Shown here piece after piece: positions 45,131-56,840 of a stretch of DNA of 64,000 nucleotides. The number at the start of each line of letters is the position of its first letter. Within the stretch, counting starts at the first letter, position 1. This stretch comes from Cristatella mucedo (Eukaryota; Bryozoa; Phylactolaemata; Cristatellidae). The translations under genes and the position numbers were made by a program. The stretch lies in NCBI GenBank assembly GCA_009760855.2, contig WPIO01000001.1, positions 975,001 through 1,039,000 on the forward strand, read 5' to 3'. Under the pieces are notes generated by a model that had not been told where the DNA came from, ran no database searches, and saw only the letters and a program-made list of their open reading frames with translations.

Positions 45131-46200
45131 ATTATATTACATTTTCAGAGCTTCTCTCTTAAATACTTGGTAAGCAGCAGCCAATTTGTAAAATGCACGG
45201 ATACTGTGTGGGAAAAAGTTGGCAAGTTAGTTTTACAAGGCAGCACTAGGTCTAAGTGTCATAGAAGAAGGGTGGTGAAAGCAGGATCTAGAAGACTAGT
45301 GTCTTTCTTTGACTGGGGGATGAATTTCAAGATAAGTTTGCTCACAGCATTAATAAATGTAGGTACTGAGGTTGTGCACTGAATCGATCAACATGAGTCA
45401 TGTGGTTAATGCTAATTAGTTGCCAAACAGCAGCCTATTTAAAATATGCAGGGATACTACCAGGCTTGGGTCAAAGTTGGTATGCTAGTTATGCATGACA
45501 GCATCAGATCTATTGATTATTGACGTAGGGCAATGAGAACAGGGTCTAAAGCACTAGTATCGTTCTTTGATTGGAAGATGAATTTCAAGATAAGATTTCT
45601 CGTAGCATCAGTAAATTTAGGCAATGAAGTAGTTCTCTGAATCCATCAACAGGAGTCATCTATGTGATGTAATTGGGGGACACGACTTTAAAGAATGCTG
45701 TAATCATAGGTGTAGATTGTCTGATAGAATATACGTTGCTGGAAAAAGGCCATATAAGCAATCAGCTAGGTCATCCAAAGAATCACTGGGCAAGAAGAAG
45801 CGAACCCGGGAGTGGTTAAGGAGACGTTTGATAGTAGACGCAGGCATTTTTGGATTGTGCATTAGTGATTCAACAATATTTGTTGAGAAGCTAAATTTAG
45901 CATTTGCTAAGATCGACTGGTAAAATGTACAGTAGTTTTGTAGGCCTGACGGCGGAGGTCAATCCTGATATTGTATAGGCATCCACACGCTTTCACCTAG
46001 CAGACCTAGCTAGTTAAATGCTTGCAGTACACCGTAGGTTGTTTCGGTGAGGATGCATATTAGGCTTACTCAGTGGAGCAAACTCGTTATGGACATCAGC
46101 AAATGTCGTGTTGTAGCACTTTACCATTGATGCGAGTTGGGAAGGGAGTTGAGCAGCTAGGGCGATGAGGATATTTTCACTCTGACAGCATTGACGTCAA
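45131..46200 (-). mobile_element. LINE (family A-like) linker and RT entry region, tandemly duplicated
   Basis: On the minus strand, 45400-45170 reads INAVSKLILKFIPQSKKDTS, LLDPAFTTLLL and HLDLVLPCKTN. This aligns with the RT entry of the copy at 16292-16528 (LILKLLSQLKKTTSPLDP). A second version of the same block lies at 45660-45440 (LILKFIFQSKNDTSALDP). Upstream, 45923-45717 reads LANAKFSFSTNIVES and TIKRLLNHSR, like the segment between endonuclease and RT. The two RT-entry blocks are diverged from each other. Confidence 0.6.
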
Positions 46201-46718
46201 TATTCTAGAGGTTTTACTATTACAGATGACTTCGGATGCTGAGAGGGTACACATCATCGGTTGAGGGTTGCTTTTACATTTAGGTTCGCCCCTAAAAAGT
46301 GCAAATGCTAGATAGGCATGCTTAGCACTCTGTAACCCTTAACGTGTAGCTCAAGTTAGCCTGCCGTGATCTTGCACAACCAGATGACATTAAAAATATT
46401 ATGTTTCTAATATATGCTCATTTATGGCCTTTTAGAAGAATAGACATATACTACAACAGTCGTAATAAATGTAGTGAACGTGTATCCTTCATAGAATATT
46501 CAAAAATCTTGGAATTTTTTTCAATTTTCAAGGAGCAAGAAAATGATATGATTAAAAGTATTATAAGCATTAGCAACGTCATTTTCTGGTCTCAGAGAAT
46601 CGGAAAAGATGGAAAAAGGCTTCAGTGTAGTGGTCTTATTGTAAAGTTGACTTATATCCAAATACAATATATTTATTTAAAATATGTTCTAAAAGTGGTT
46701 GGCAACTTTTGTTTTCAG
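46201..46718. other. AT-rich stretch upstream of a spliced exon
   Basis: The frame 46401-46808 (+, 135 codons) runs over a good splice acceptor and donor, so as a whole it is probably not coding. Confidence 0.4.
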
Positions 46719-46742
46719 AATCTTGGAAGACAAAGCAAACAG
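46719..46742 (+). CDS. Candidate 24-nt microexon
   Basis: Flanked by a textbook acceptor (CAACTTTTGTTTTCAG) and donor (CAG|GTAAGC). In the frame that stays open into the next exon it encodes ILEDKAN plus the start of an Arg codon (AG|G). Phase and frame fit the exon at 47512-47635. Upstream exons of the same gene are not identified, so the protein is unknown. Confidence 0.5.
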
Positions 46743-47024
46743 GTAAGCCGTTCAAGGGTTGATAGACGCATGGAACATGACGTACAATCTTTGAGCATTG
46801 GTTTTTAGATTTCCATTCGGAAACACTTTGGAATACAAGTAAATTTTCTGCTGGTAAATTAAACGTCATAAAATATAACATATATACTAATAGAATTATT
46901 CGCGGTAATACAAGTGGAAGATGAGTAGGTTCCGGAGATTATGCCTCTCGTTAATGGATGTAATCAGTTTTAAAACACCACATCCAAAATCCTTAAAAAT
47001 TTCTTATGGAATTTCGAAGGCTGC

Positions 47025-47094
47025 AAGCGCCTAGAAAGAGATTAAGGTCTCCGAGGGCGCTTTATCAAGTACATTATTATTAAAATTATTATTG
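47025..47094 (+). mobile_element. Isolated LINE/SINE 3' tail
   Basis: GCAAGCGCCTAGAAAGAGAT, TAAGGTCTCCGAGGGCGCTT and TATCAAGTACATT, then ATT repeats. Only the last 70 bp of the family A end, with no LINE body upstream, so an extremely 5'-truncated insertion. It lies inside the intron between 46742 and 47512. Confidence 0.75.
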
Positions 47095-47511
47095 CCAGTC
47101 AGCCCTACTTTCCAAAGTGGACGATGGTTTATCGTGGAACAGTACTCAAATAGACACTGGTACAGTCTTTAAATCTGGCGACATAGGATTAACATCCAGA
47201 CTTATTTTAAAATAAGCAGGCAATAGTCACTAGGGCTTTTTAACTGAGCAGTATCTATTGACATGCTCGTAGGGAGCTCTCATAAATGTATACTATTTCT
47301 CTCCAATTTGTGTATCAATGTTTCGAATTGAGCCTGGATGCACCTAACAGTTTTTTCTAAAAGGAGTCAACAAAATCTCGCAAACTTGTTAAGCTACTTT
47401 GTGACCTGGTTTTAGCTCCACATGTCAAGGAAGAAGCATAGTCGACATTAGACAAAATGGTAGCTAATCAACCAAGAAGGCAATCACACACTAATTAGAT
47501 TCTTGTTGCAG

Positions 47512-47635
47512 GCATCCCTTTAGACTGGAACGTCCAAAATTAGGTGATCAATCCGAGCTTATTGACAATCAAGATGAAAATGGCTGGGATAATCAAGAAA
47601 GCTTAGAAAGCGGTTGGTTAGAAGAACGTAGCTGA
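47512..47635 (+). CDS. Terminal exon of an unidentified host gene (acidic C-terminal tail)
   Basis: Follows a strong acceptor (GATTCTTGTTGCAG). The first base completes an Arg codon begun at the end of the 24-nt exon. Forty uninterrupted codons follow (HPFRLERPKLGDQSELIDNQ, then DENGWDNQESLESGWLEERS) before TGA at 47633-47635. The peptide is polar and acidic with two Gly-Trp pairs and no membrane segment, which would suit the cytoplasmic tail of a receptor. That is inference from composition. No AATAAA is visible in the next 250 bases, and no second copy is in the window. Confidence 0.5.
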
Positions 47636-47953
47636 TGCTGGTCGGAATATGGGACGACGTGTAAGGTGTCTGCAGTTGAGGTGAGATTTCGAATTCACGT
47701 TAGTAAATTGACTGTTTCGCTTTTAAATACATCGGTTTTCAAGAACAAACTCTTGCAGTGACCAGCCCAAATTTTAGGCTGGTTTAGCTACACCAAGATT
47801 CCCTTTTTATGCTTAAAATACTCAAAGTATTGCATACCAAGGGCAGTTGTAATCTCTAGTCAGTGTTTGCATGTGAAATCTTGGTGCTCTATGTGTTTAG
47901 AAAGTCTCAGCCGTAGCCGAATCACCGCGATCTCTACCGTTACATAATCTTGT

Positions 47954-48130
47954 GGAAATATAGCTTAGCGGTACAGGGCCTGCTTCGCATGAGTGATATT
48001 TCAGGTTCAATCCCTAGCATCTTCAGATCATTTTCCACTAATTGTGTTGTAAGCGTGGACACTGAAGTCATCTCTAACCATTTAATCATTGAAATTGAAT
48101 TGCTGCAATCGCGAAAGTTACCTCGAGCCA
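47954..48130 (+). mobile_element. tRNA-Ala-derived SINE or tRNA-Ala pseudogene
   Basis: Boxes A (TAGCTTAGCGG, 47961-47971) and B (GGTTCAATCC, 48004-48013) are both good. The region lines up with a tRNA-Ala: the anticodon loop TTCGCAT would give CGC. Acceptor, anticodon and T stems each carry one or two mismatches (47954-48027), so a working tRNA is unlikely. About 100 bases of non-tRNA sequence follow, as in a SINE, but no second copy is present to define its end. Confidence 0.55.
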
Positions 48131-48139
48131 TTTAATGGT

Positions 48140-49060
48140 GCTTGCTTTTTATCATAAGTAAAACATTGTCAAGAAAATAATTCAATTCTCCTATGAACAA
48201 AAAACTATTAATATTTATTTCTATAAATAATATTAGGAAGATAACATTGGATAACTTGCAGCATATTGTTACGTCCTACATGTGGTAAAAAAATCTGCTT
48301 CCAGTTACAGCTTAGCTAGGACTTTATTTAGTTAAAAGATACTTGGTTTGTTGCTAATATTTTCGAAAATAGCCTTGTGTTGAAGCACCTGCTGCATGTA
48401 GGCACTGCTTTTGGTAAAAACCTGCATGTTTCAGTTTTTGTGTTCTTCCGTGAAATCTGATTGGTGGTGCTGTCCAACAGATGAGAAGAGTTTAGTTGTT
48501 TAAGCTGACGGCACACTGCTTGTCTAGGCATCATGCCTCTTGAGCAGCACTAGCTTTCTGCTTCGTTTGTGGTTCTTTATGTGCATTCTTACGTGATCTC
48601 CTAACTAGTCTACGGTATATTAACTAAATTAACCTCAAAGAGCCTGTAAGGCTTAATTATTGTATTTCTTCGAAATATGTCTAACGATGCATAGTACTTG
48701 ACAATTTCACTAATGCATAGGTAAGATATAAATAATTTGACCTATTTAGCAAATCTTTGTATATAAATAGTTTGATAAAATAATGACTATCCAGTGTGGG
48801 TCACTTTTAAGTTGGCATTTACTTACAATCAGGAATTGTTGTTCTGTTCTATAAATTAGTTTTCGCATTCATACATTCTGATGTGCAGCCTGTCTTATTA
48901 TGGCTTGAAACCTGAATATATATAAGTCAAAAACACATTAAGGTTAAAAAATAAATATGATTGCAACATGTCGCTGCGATTTAAATAAAAAGAAGTATTG
49001 ATAGTTAAGGTATAAGGTACTGATCGTGCTGAAAATGCAAACGGCAGCTCTACTACTGCA
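48140..49060. other. AT-rich intergenic stretch
   Basis: Nothing supportable beyond high A+T. Confidence 0.5.
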
Positions 49061-49740
49061 TTTATTTAAAGATTACTGAAGCAATGACGTAAGACTATTA
49101 GCACCAAAAGCATAAATTCGGTGCTTGGAGGACTGAAGAACGCAAAAATGTGAAGCCACAATAATGAGATGACGACAATGGGTTTGGTTAGAATGTTCTT
49201 TACCACACTTTTAGTTCAAATATTATCACAAAGCAACTTAAAAAGGTACATATGAGGGGATTTTACTAAAACAAGTGTTTTCATGGCATGGAAGCACTTT
49301 GCAAACTAAGTAAATTACTTTGCTTCTAAATGGTCACTACTTGCATTGTTGTAACCTCCGATTCAACTGTATACAAAGTAATTTTATTTTTATGATTTTT
49401 TTGGGTTTCCTCTAACTAAAACTCCATATTTAAATAAATGTATTAACAATAAATTAGCAGTATAGAAATATTTTATACTGCTTGTGTTTTACCAAAGTCC
49501 CCACCAAAGATGCATAGTTCACATACGATGGATCTTTTGCATCTTTAAAAACTGGTTGAGGTTCGGTTTCCCGGCAGTGGAAATTTGTGAAATCAACGAA
49601 AATAAATTTGTTCCACACCCTCATCGAAGCATATAATTTGAATAAAAATTCAAAAGACCTTATAAAAACTATAATTAGTATTACAGTTTGGCAGGCTGTT
49701 AATATAAACTTAATTTAGGGATTATGATGTACGTTAACAT
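49061..49740 (-). pseudogene. Decayed copy of the F5/8 type C gene, last three exons
   Basis: On the minus strand, three exon remnants occur in the same order and spacing pattern as the intact gene at 60487-61291. The end of exon 1 (complement of about 49690-49735) matches the NPYIQFDFSAR region. Exon 2 (about 49500-49600) still reads QISTAGKPNLNQF against QIATAGRPNLNQF. Exon 3 (about 49105-49225) reads LTKPIV and LHIFAFFSPPST against LRKPIV and LHVLSFFNHPST. A TTTATT at 49061-49066 matches the position of the polyadenylation signal. Frameshifts and stops abound. Introns are retained, so this is a genomic duplication and not a retrocopy. Confidence 0.8.
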
Positions 49741-49844
49741 TTTAGTTCGATTGCTTGCGGGCTGGTACCACTTTTTTTCTAAAAGGCTGATGAGAGCATC
49801 ATCGAGAGGGGCCTGTGCACAGCTCTGGCCCGCTTCTAATGAGG

Positions 49845-50125
49845 TGTTGACACAGGGCTGCTAACCCACTGGTGAACAGATGGTGGATTCACCATCGAGG
49901 TCGGCCAAGGCACAGCAGGAGTCGAGGAGAGGTGACTAGAGTGGGATAGAGGGTGAAGTCGAGTGAAGTCGTGCTTTCACTGCTCTGTGAGTTGTAGAAT
50001 AAATTGTACGTGTTGGTTCAATGCGAGCGCTCTGTGTGCAGGGTGAATCAAAGCACAACCATCCTAGACGAGGTTAAACCTCCGAGTTCACCTTTGGCTC
50101 ATCCCACTGAGATGCCCTTTCAACA
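49845..50125 (+). mobile_element. Putative solo LTR, 281 bp
   Basis: Ends are TGTTGACAC...CTTTCAACA, an inverted TGTTGA/TCAACA pair, with AATAAA near 49998 inside. The interior is more GC-rich than its flanks. No target duplication is seen (TGAGG left, CTCAG right). It lies just upstream of the truncated discoidin pseudogene and may mark its broken end. Confidence 0.45.
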
Positions 50126-50194
50126 CTCAGACTAGAAAATACTGAACTGAGATCAGAGGAAAAGCCAGCGATTTACAATGATCGTTCGGTGCTT

Positions 50195-51250
50195 CCAGTT
50201 GAACAGCAACAATAATAAAAATGCATTCGATAAAGCGCCTACATAGAACTCAATTTTTTCTAGGCAATTTGCATTTACTGAAAAGGAAGCATAATCAAAC
50301 GGCTAGTAGTACCTTGCTCAATTATCAACAGGAATAACATGATTATAGGCAACATGCACAAGGTCAGCATACAAGTTTGGTTAGTGGCAGTGTGCACACT
50401 ACCAGCATGCGTTAGGACATAAAGGACGAATCATAGGTACCTACTAAATGCTGTCATGAATACATGTATGTTTAGATGTTTTGAAGCGTGGACAAGTCGG
50501 AAGATGTCGCGACGCTAGTCAAGAGTAATTTTCAGGCTTTGGGAGCATACGAGCTAAAGGCACGGTTTCCAAAGGATTTTAGAAATGTACAAAGTATGGG
50601 TACACTGTGAGACTATTAAAATTGGGTGGTCCAATGCTTAGCCTGGTAGGGAAATAGATCCGATAGGTAGGCTGTAGTCAAAAAATGAAGAGACCAATAA
50701 GTGAGAGACGAAAACTTGACGTCGGTGGTTTGCATGACTGGGAGCTAGTGCAGGTGGGCCAGGAGTAGTGTGGTGTGGCTTCTACAATGCTCACGACAGA
50801 TAAGCCTAGCTTCATATTTTTGCACCAGCTGTAAGCGCCATAGTGCACAGGCCAATAGACCAGCAAGCAGTGAGTTACATAAGTCAAGACGGGACGTCAA
50901 GAATGCATAGATTAATTTAGATGCGGTATCCCATCTCAACAAGCCCGAATTTTTGGGAACATCATGTAGCTGAAAGTAGGCAGACTTGCCTGTGGAGGTG
51001 ATTTGGGCTGTTTAATGATGTCACTTTGGAACATGACACCTAGAGTTCGTCCTGATTAAAAAACAGGGATTTTGGTCGAGCCGATTTTAAGAGTTTGCTT
51101 TCCAATTTCTGAATCACACATGGTTTACCCAAAACTATTAATTTTGTGTTATCATTATTTTATTTCAGATAGTTAGCTGCAGCCAATGCACAAACGTCAT
51201 CAAATCACACAGCATTAGACTTTAGAAGATTCGGAGTGCTTGAGTCATAG
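50195..51250 (-). mobile_element. LINE family A, RT C-terminus and 3' UTR
   Basis: Begins on the plus strand with AATAATAAAAATGCATTCGA, TAAAGCGCC and reads back through the 3' UTR. Minus frames 50942-50678 contain FLTSRLDLCNSLLAGLLACA and matching thumb text. Older than most copies, judging by the many changes in the tail. Confidence 0.8.
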
Positions 51251-53313
51251 TCACTAGTTATATCAATTTGAGTCTACATTGTGTGCTCATGTATATGAGT
51301 TTAACGGTTTATTTGGGTTTCAGTAAAGAACTTAAGCAAAGGAAAACGGGAATTCAAATTTGACATAGTAATATTAGGGATCTAGGATCTGATGCTTTAC
51401 TGTCAAACATAACTAGTCTTCCGTAGTACCACGAAAATTACATAGCTAATCTAAAGACAACTTAGTACTCCATATTTGCCGATTAACTAGTGTAAATAGT
51501 TTTCACGTATTACAGATTCCATCTCCACACTGCTCGTACTGCATCCTCAAATCTCTCGGCATCCATTCGCGACCTCTCCCCATCCTTAAACATTCGAGCC
51601 CTGTCTCATTTATGTGTGACAATATTAAAATATTCGTTAAATTTTTAATCAAACGGTAGCGCAATGTTGCAAGCTGTGCACAAGTCGTTAGGAGGGTTAA
51701 ATTAATAATTAACAGCTGCTTTCTTTAAGGTTGTGCTATAAGATGGGCGATCAATCCGTTCTTAAACCAGGCGCCTTTTTTAAATTAAAATCAAACTGAC
51801 GGGCCGAATTCAGTTGGGCTGTGCTCTTAATTTGGCTGCAGATCACCAACGAATGTTACTGTTTTGATAGAAGAGCCAGAGTTGGTTGTCAAGGAAGGAC
51901 AATTAGCCTGTCGGTAGTGAATTTAAATACAGCCTGGAACTATGTTTTTAGCTAAAGGTAAAATGTAAATATGCAATGCAAATCTTCAGCTAAATGTATC
52001 AAATTATACGAACTCAATGGCTTTGACTGCCACATAGCTCATTAGCAGCAGCTTAAGTGATTCCAATCAAATAACAATAACTTTTCCTAAAGCTTGGTCG
52101 TCATTTTTATAATTGATTCCGTCTGACAGATTCTGGTTATTGGTTTCGCCATCTGTAGGAAATGACAGTGATCAATGACTACGTACAAGTTGAAGATACT
52201 GCTCGAGGACAAGGGGAAAATGGGAAATACTAAATGTTAGATACTAAAAGGTATCTTTGAAATAATAATAAACTAACAGTAGTATCTACAATTCAAAAAA
52301 TGTGGTTTGGTGAACAACCGTGCAAATAAAAAAAGTTATGAGGACGGTTACAACTGTTCTGTGCTCCGACAGGTGTGTCGGCAGGCTTGCCTCACGAAAA
52401 GGCCTCTTCAAACATGATACGATCAACCACTACAATCAGCTAGGCTTTTGAGCTGATCCGTTGGTCCGTACCTGACTTAGAATGAACTGAATATTTTTCT
52501 CTTTGTTCAACAATGGTTTAGCGATTGCCTGAGTGTCAACGAAAGATTAAAAAGGCAACGATAACTTGAAAATTATCGTAGTTAGCAGTAACCTGTCCCA
52601 CCAAATAACACTTGATTGGGAGCGTTCCACTGACAATTCAGTAGGAGGATAAAGGAGTACCAGTCGAAGACAAGTTTGCATGTTGGAGATTGTAGCTGAA
52701 CAATTAAGGAGTATTAGTTGACAAGTAGGATGTTACCTGCGACCTTGGATTCTCGGAGTCATGCTAGCAAATCAGAAGTCTCGCTCTTATGCCATTCTTT
52801 TTTATCTTCAACATAAACGCTTGCAGTCTGCAGCAAAATTAGTATACATTTTCGCACCAGCAGGGTGTTATTTGTTAGGTGCACAATACTTAGCCTATCG
52901 CTTTTCAACGGGCGTTGTAATCGCTAGCAAGTGGGTGATTGAAGCAAATTTGATGCTCTTTATGGATATTAAGTTTCAGCAGTTGCGAAGCATAACCACC
53001 TCCACTCTTGCAGCATCAAAATGTAAGCAGAGGACCGTAGATGTTTTTTATACTCTACAATGTTTGCGGTTGCATCATGAGCGATGAGCTTGAAACATAG
53101 GCCACTAATTAGTTTCAATACTAGCTTTTGGCGTTATCTGCAGGTTAGACCTGCCGCGGTCTTTCAGGATAGCTAGCTTATGAGGGTAGAGCCGAACCAA
53201 ATAGTGAATTTTTTTCTTTATCTTAACGGCCCAATGCTTATATCCCAGGTCTATAGGTGACGGCTGCACAGCAGCAGAAGCTTCCGTTTTGTGCAATCGC
53301 TACATCTGATTGG
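51251..53313. other. Intergenic stretch, nothing recognised
   Basis: The 108-codon frame at 52761-53087 (+) has no known domain and no splice context I trust. Confidence 0.4.
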
Positions 53314-53402
53314 ATAATTAGCTCAGCCTCCAGCCACTAACATATACCCTACCTGCAGTAGGTTTTTGGGCAGTTGATTTTGTTCTGTTTCAGGCTTTTG
53401 TT
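53314..53402 (+). repeat. Direct repeat flanking the palindrome, left copy
   Basis: ATAATTAGCTCAGCCTCCAG, CCACTAACATATACCC, CTGCAGTAGGTTTTTGGG and CAGGCTTTTG follow the sequence at 58957-59035 in the same orientation with roughly two thirds identity by eye. Confidence 0.5.
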
Positions 53403-53852
53403 TTTACTGATACTGACCGTCATAGACGCAATTCACCGATGGTAATTTCGAGAACGACGAGGCCGTATGGATGAGCCGGAGTGGTTTTCGCAGAGCTGGA
53501 TAGGCCGGGAACGAAAATGTTTGACCAGCCATCGGGCTTGCACGAAGGTCACACTTTGAGCTGCCAGACACTGGAAGCTGTGTTCCAGCTTTATCTGGAT
53601 TTGGGTTGCCACTATTGCTGGCTATTCAAGAGGAGACATGCGGAGGTGTGTCTCCTGGGAAATTTAATTTGGTCACCTAGTCGGCGACCCGGGTAAGCTG
53701 TTGGAGTCCTCCATTGTCGAGTTTACCTACCCTATACAGCCCGGGTGACATACAGCTTGACAGGCAGCAGTTTCCAATTTGGAGCCATCGCCTGACCAGC
53801 CATTAGAAGTAAGTTCATTTGACTGATGTCTACACGAATTTAAGTCACGAGG

Positions 53853-53856
<4 letters not shown>

Positions 53857-53919
<63 letters not shown>
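53857..53919. repeat. (CT)n microsatellite
   Basis: About 62 bases of CT dinucleotides, ending about 30 bp before the palindrome starts. Confidence 0.97.
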
Positions 53920-53923
<4 letters not shown>

Positions 53924-53949
53924 CACAAAGGCTGGTGAACTATGAGATC

Positions 53950-56029
53950 TATTTTCTACGGGTTCATCAAATTACCTCAATCCACGGCAATCCACTCTAA
54001 TTAGGCCAGCAACGACCAGACGTAGGCATTGTCGGGCTCAAATTTTGTAATGATGTTGTAATTCACATTCAAATTTATCTGTCCACAAAATTTCATATCG
54101 CTGCCCAGACGCCCACTTGTGAAAATGAACTTTGACACAGGACGCCTGTACCTCATACCACCACGATCCACTTAAATCCATTCTAGTTCTTATCAAATCC
54201 ACCTACAATCTGCTGCGAACGGCTCCAAAACACTGGGGTATCAATATCTGCTGCACGCGCAACATACCCAGGAAAGTTCACCCGATTTGGCTCACGCGTT
54301 CTCACGGAGTCGACTGAAATAAGATTGCAGTGGCCCAGGCCTATTCCAAAATTTACCACAATCCACTACATTTCACCATACAACGAAAGAAATCCTTATT
54401 GAAAAGCTATTTTTTGCATGTGACAACACACTCTGCTACAATTGCATTAAACGAATTTCACTTGCACTGGCATTCCGTTCTCGTGCAATGCCCTGCAATC
54501 GACTGCTATAGCCAGGGCCAATACAGCAATGTACTTCAATCAACAGAATCCACCACATACAAGATCGAAATACATTGCGCCGAGCTAAAGTTTTCATTTC
54601 AAATAAGAGTGCAGTGTGCTGTTGCACAACCATAAGAATAAAGAAAAATGTGCAGCCTCGCTTCGAGGCAATGGGCGGCAATTGCCTGGAATGACATGGA
54701 AAACTACGACAATCCACTCTGTACCACAGCATATCCTTCTCAAATCGCCATCGCAAAGCTCTAATTGACATTGCCTAGAATCCACAAAATTTCGCTCCAT
54801 TGTGCACACGCATTCTCCTGAAACGAATTTCAAACGAGTGCAATGACCATATCCCATTCCGCTATCCATCTCAATCCACCAAAGTCCACTGCAATCTGCT
54901 ACACAGCGACCAGAATGCACGCATTAGAAGCTCTAATACTCGATTGCACGCTGCTCTATTACTCGATATCCTGTAATAGTATAAGTTCACTAAAATTGCC
55001 TCGGCCATATTGCGGCGATGCACTGCTATCGAATGCAACTGTCCGGGCCAGTACGTCAATTGTACGGCAATCTCATTGTACAGCAACCCACCAAAAAACG
55101 ACCAGAATACGTTCACTTTAAGCTCCAATAGCGATTGCACGTTGCTCTAATATTTGGTTATTTTGTATTCCCACAATTTCACTACAATTGCCTTGATCAT
55201 TAGGCAGCAATTCTCTGTTATTGGCTGCAATGGCCCCGGCCAATACGTCAATTTACTGCAATCTGATGCAAAATGCTCTGAAATCGGAATCGAAACGCTT
55301 CAATGTATAATGCTTTTTTAAAACACACTCTTTAAAGTCAACTGCATTCTTTAAAGCACTTGAGTACATACAATCTCATGCGGGCAATGCATGGCAATCT
55401 ATGGCAACAGCTGGGCTCGAAGCGGCAATCTAATACAATCCGTGGCAAGTTGACACTAAATTTGCTGCACGAAGTGCCGATCGTCATCGCACTTCACATT
55501 TCTCAGTGCTCAAGATAAAATCGTAGGACTTTCAAGCTGTTTTTATGTTAATGGTCAATAACGCACGGCAATTGACGGCAATGGCAGGGACCAATACCGA
55601 AATCCGTGGCAAACCCACGAGAAATCTGCTGCACCGAGCTCCAATTCTCATTCTGCCTAACATCTCACTTCGTGCTCACATACTTTCAACCAGCTCTGAC
55701 TGGTAAATATTTGGCAATGCATGGCATCAGATGGCAATAGCCCGGGAAAATACGGCAATCAATTGTGGTCTACCTCAAATCACTTAAAAGTGACTGGGTC
55801 AAGACCAAATATGTCTTAACTATCATAGCCCACTACGTTGAAAGTCGAATCAAATCCTTTCAACCAATCGCACACATAAAATTGCGGGCAATGAAAGGCA
55901 GTAGACAGCAATTTCCTGGACCAATACCCCGATTCCTGGTTAATTGAACAGAAATTGGCAGTGAGGAAACCTCAGTTTTCATTGCATATAAGATTGAGCT
56001 GCGTCCAAAGTAAACCGTGGAGTTTTCAA
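53950..56029 (+). repeat. Palindrome left arm
   Basis: About 12 tandem units. Core positions fall near 54331, 54511, 54683, 54842, 55035, 55230, 55408, 55583, 55738 and 55912. The outer end reads TTTTCTACGGGTTCATCAAA, matching the complement of the outer end of the right arm. Confidence 0.85.
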
Positions 56030-56840
56030 AATCCTTTGTTCGTTAACTGTCAGCTGTGCACGGCAATCAGCAGCAATGGTAGGGGCCTATAGGGAAATCC
56101 ATGGTAAATAGACAGGATTGGCTGAAATAAACTGCAACTCTGATTCCACGTAACATGTATTTGTATGCGTGCATACTTTTCACTCATGGTATGCGTTCAA
56201 TCGACGGCTCCCTGCTGCAATCGTAAGCGACGGCCCGGGGAAATACGCCAATCCATAACAAACACAATTGCGTCAATAGCTGCTGAGAGAAGCTCCAACT
56301 TTTCTTGTATATTGCACTACGCTGCATTAAAAGTGCAGCCACATCTTTTACACAATAAGCAATGGTACAAGGGAGAGAAATGCACGGCAATCGACGGCGA
56401 TGGCCCGGTCTTTGCAGCAACCTGGTTTAAATTTGCTGCATATTTGCTGTTTGAATTTGTACGTATCCTACTACATAACGCTTACTGCGGGAGCACATAC
56501 AGCTCTTTTTTGCATTCAAACTTTACCAATCCGTGGCCTTCGACTGCAAATACGCGAGAAAATAAAGCAATTTATGATTTTCTTTTACAATTACAAGAAA
56601 TCTGGTGGGAGAAGAGCACATTTATTCTGAGTAACAGTGCTTTGTATTAAAAGTGTAGCCGCATCTTATCAACAAATCTTGAACGGTCATGTGTGGGCAA
56701 TGCCCAGCAATCGATGGCATTAACAACGGTCCATTAAAAATCGACTGGTTGCTGCTGGGAAACGCTTCATTTAGATTTACAATTTGTGTATACTCTATTT
56801 GTGGTGTACCTAGGAAATTCAATTGATAATGCAAGCTCTC

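Noticed and set aside
46401-46808. 135-codon gene on the plus strand
   Set aside because: The frame runs through a strong acceptor and donor pair, and its sequence is AT-driven with no motif.
47954-48027. Functional tRNA-Ala gene
   Set aside because: Mismatches in the acceptor, anticodon and T stems make a working tRNA unlikely.
52761-53087. 108-codon membrane-like protein
   Set aside because: Hydrophobic stretch only; no start context, splice sites or recognised family.
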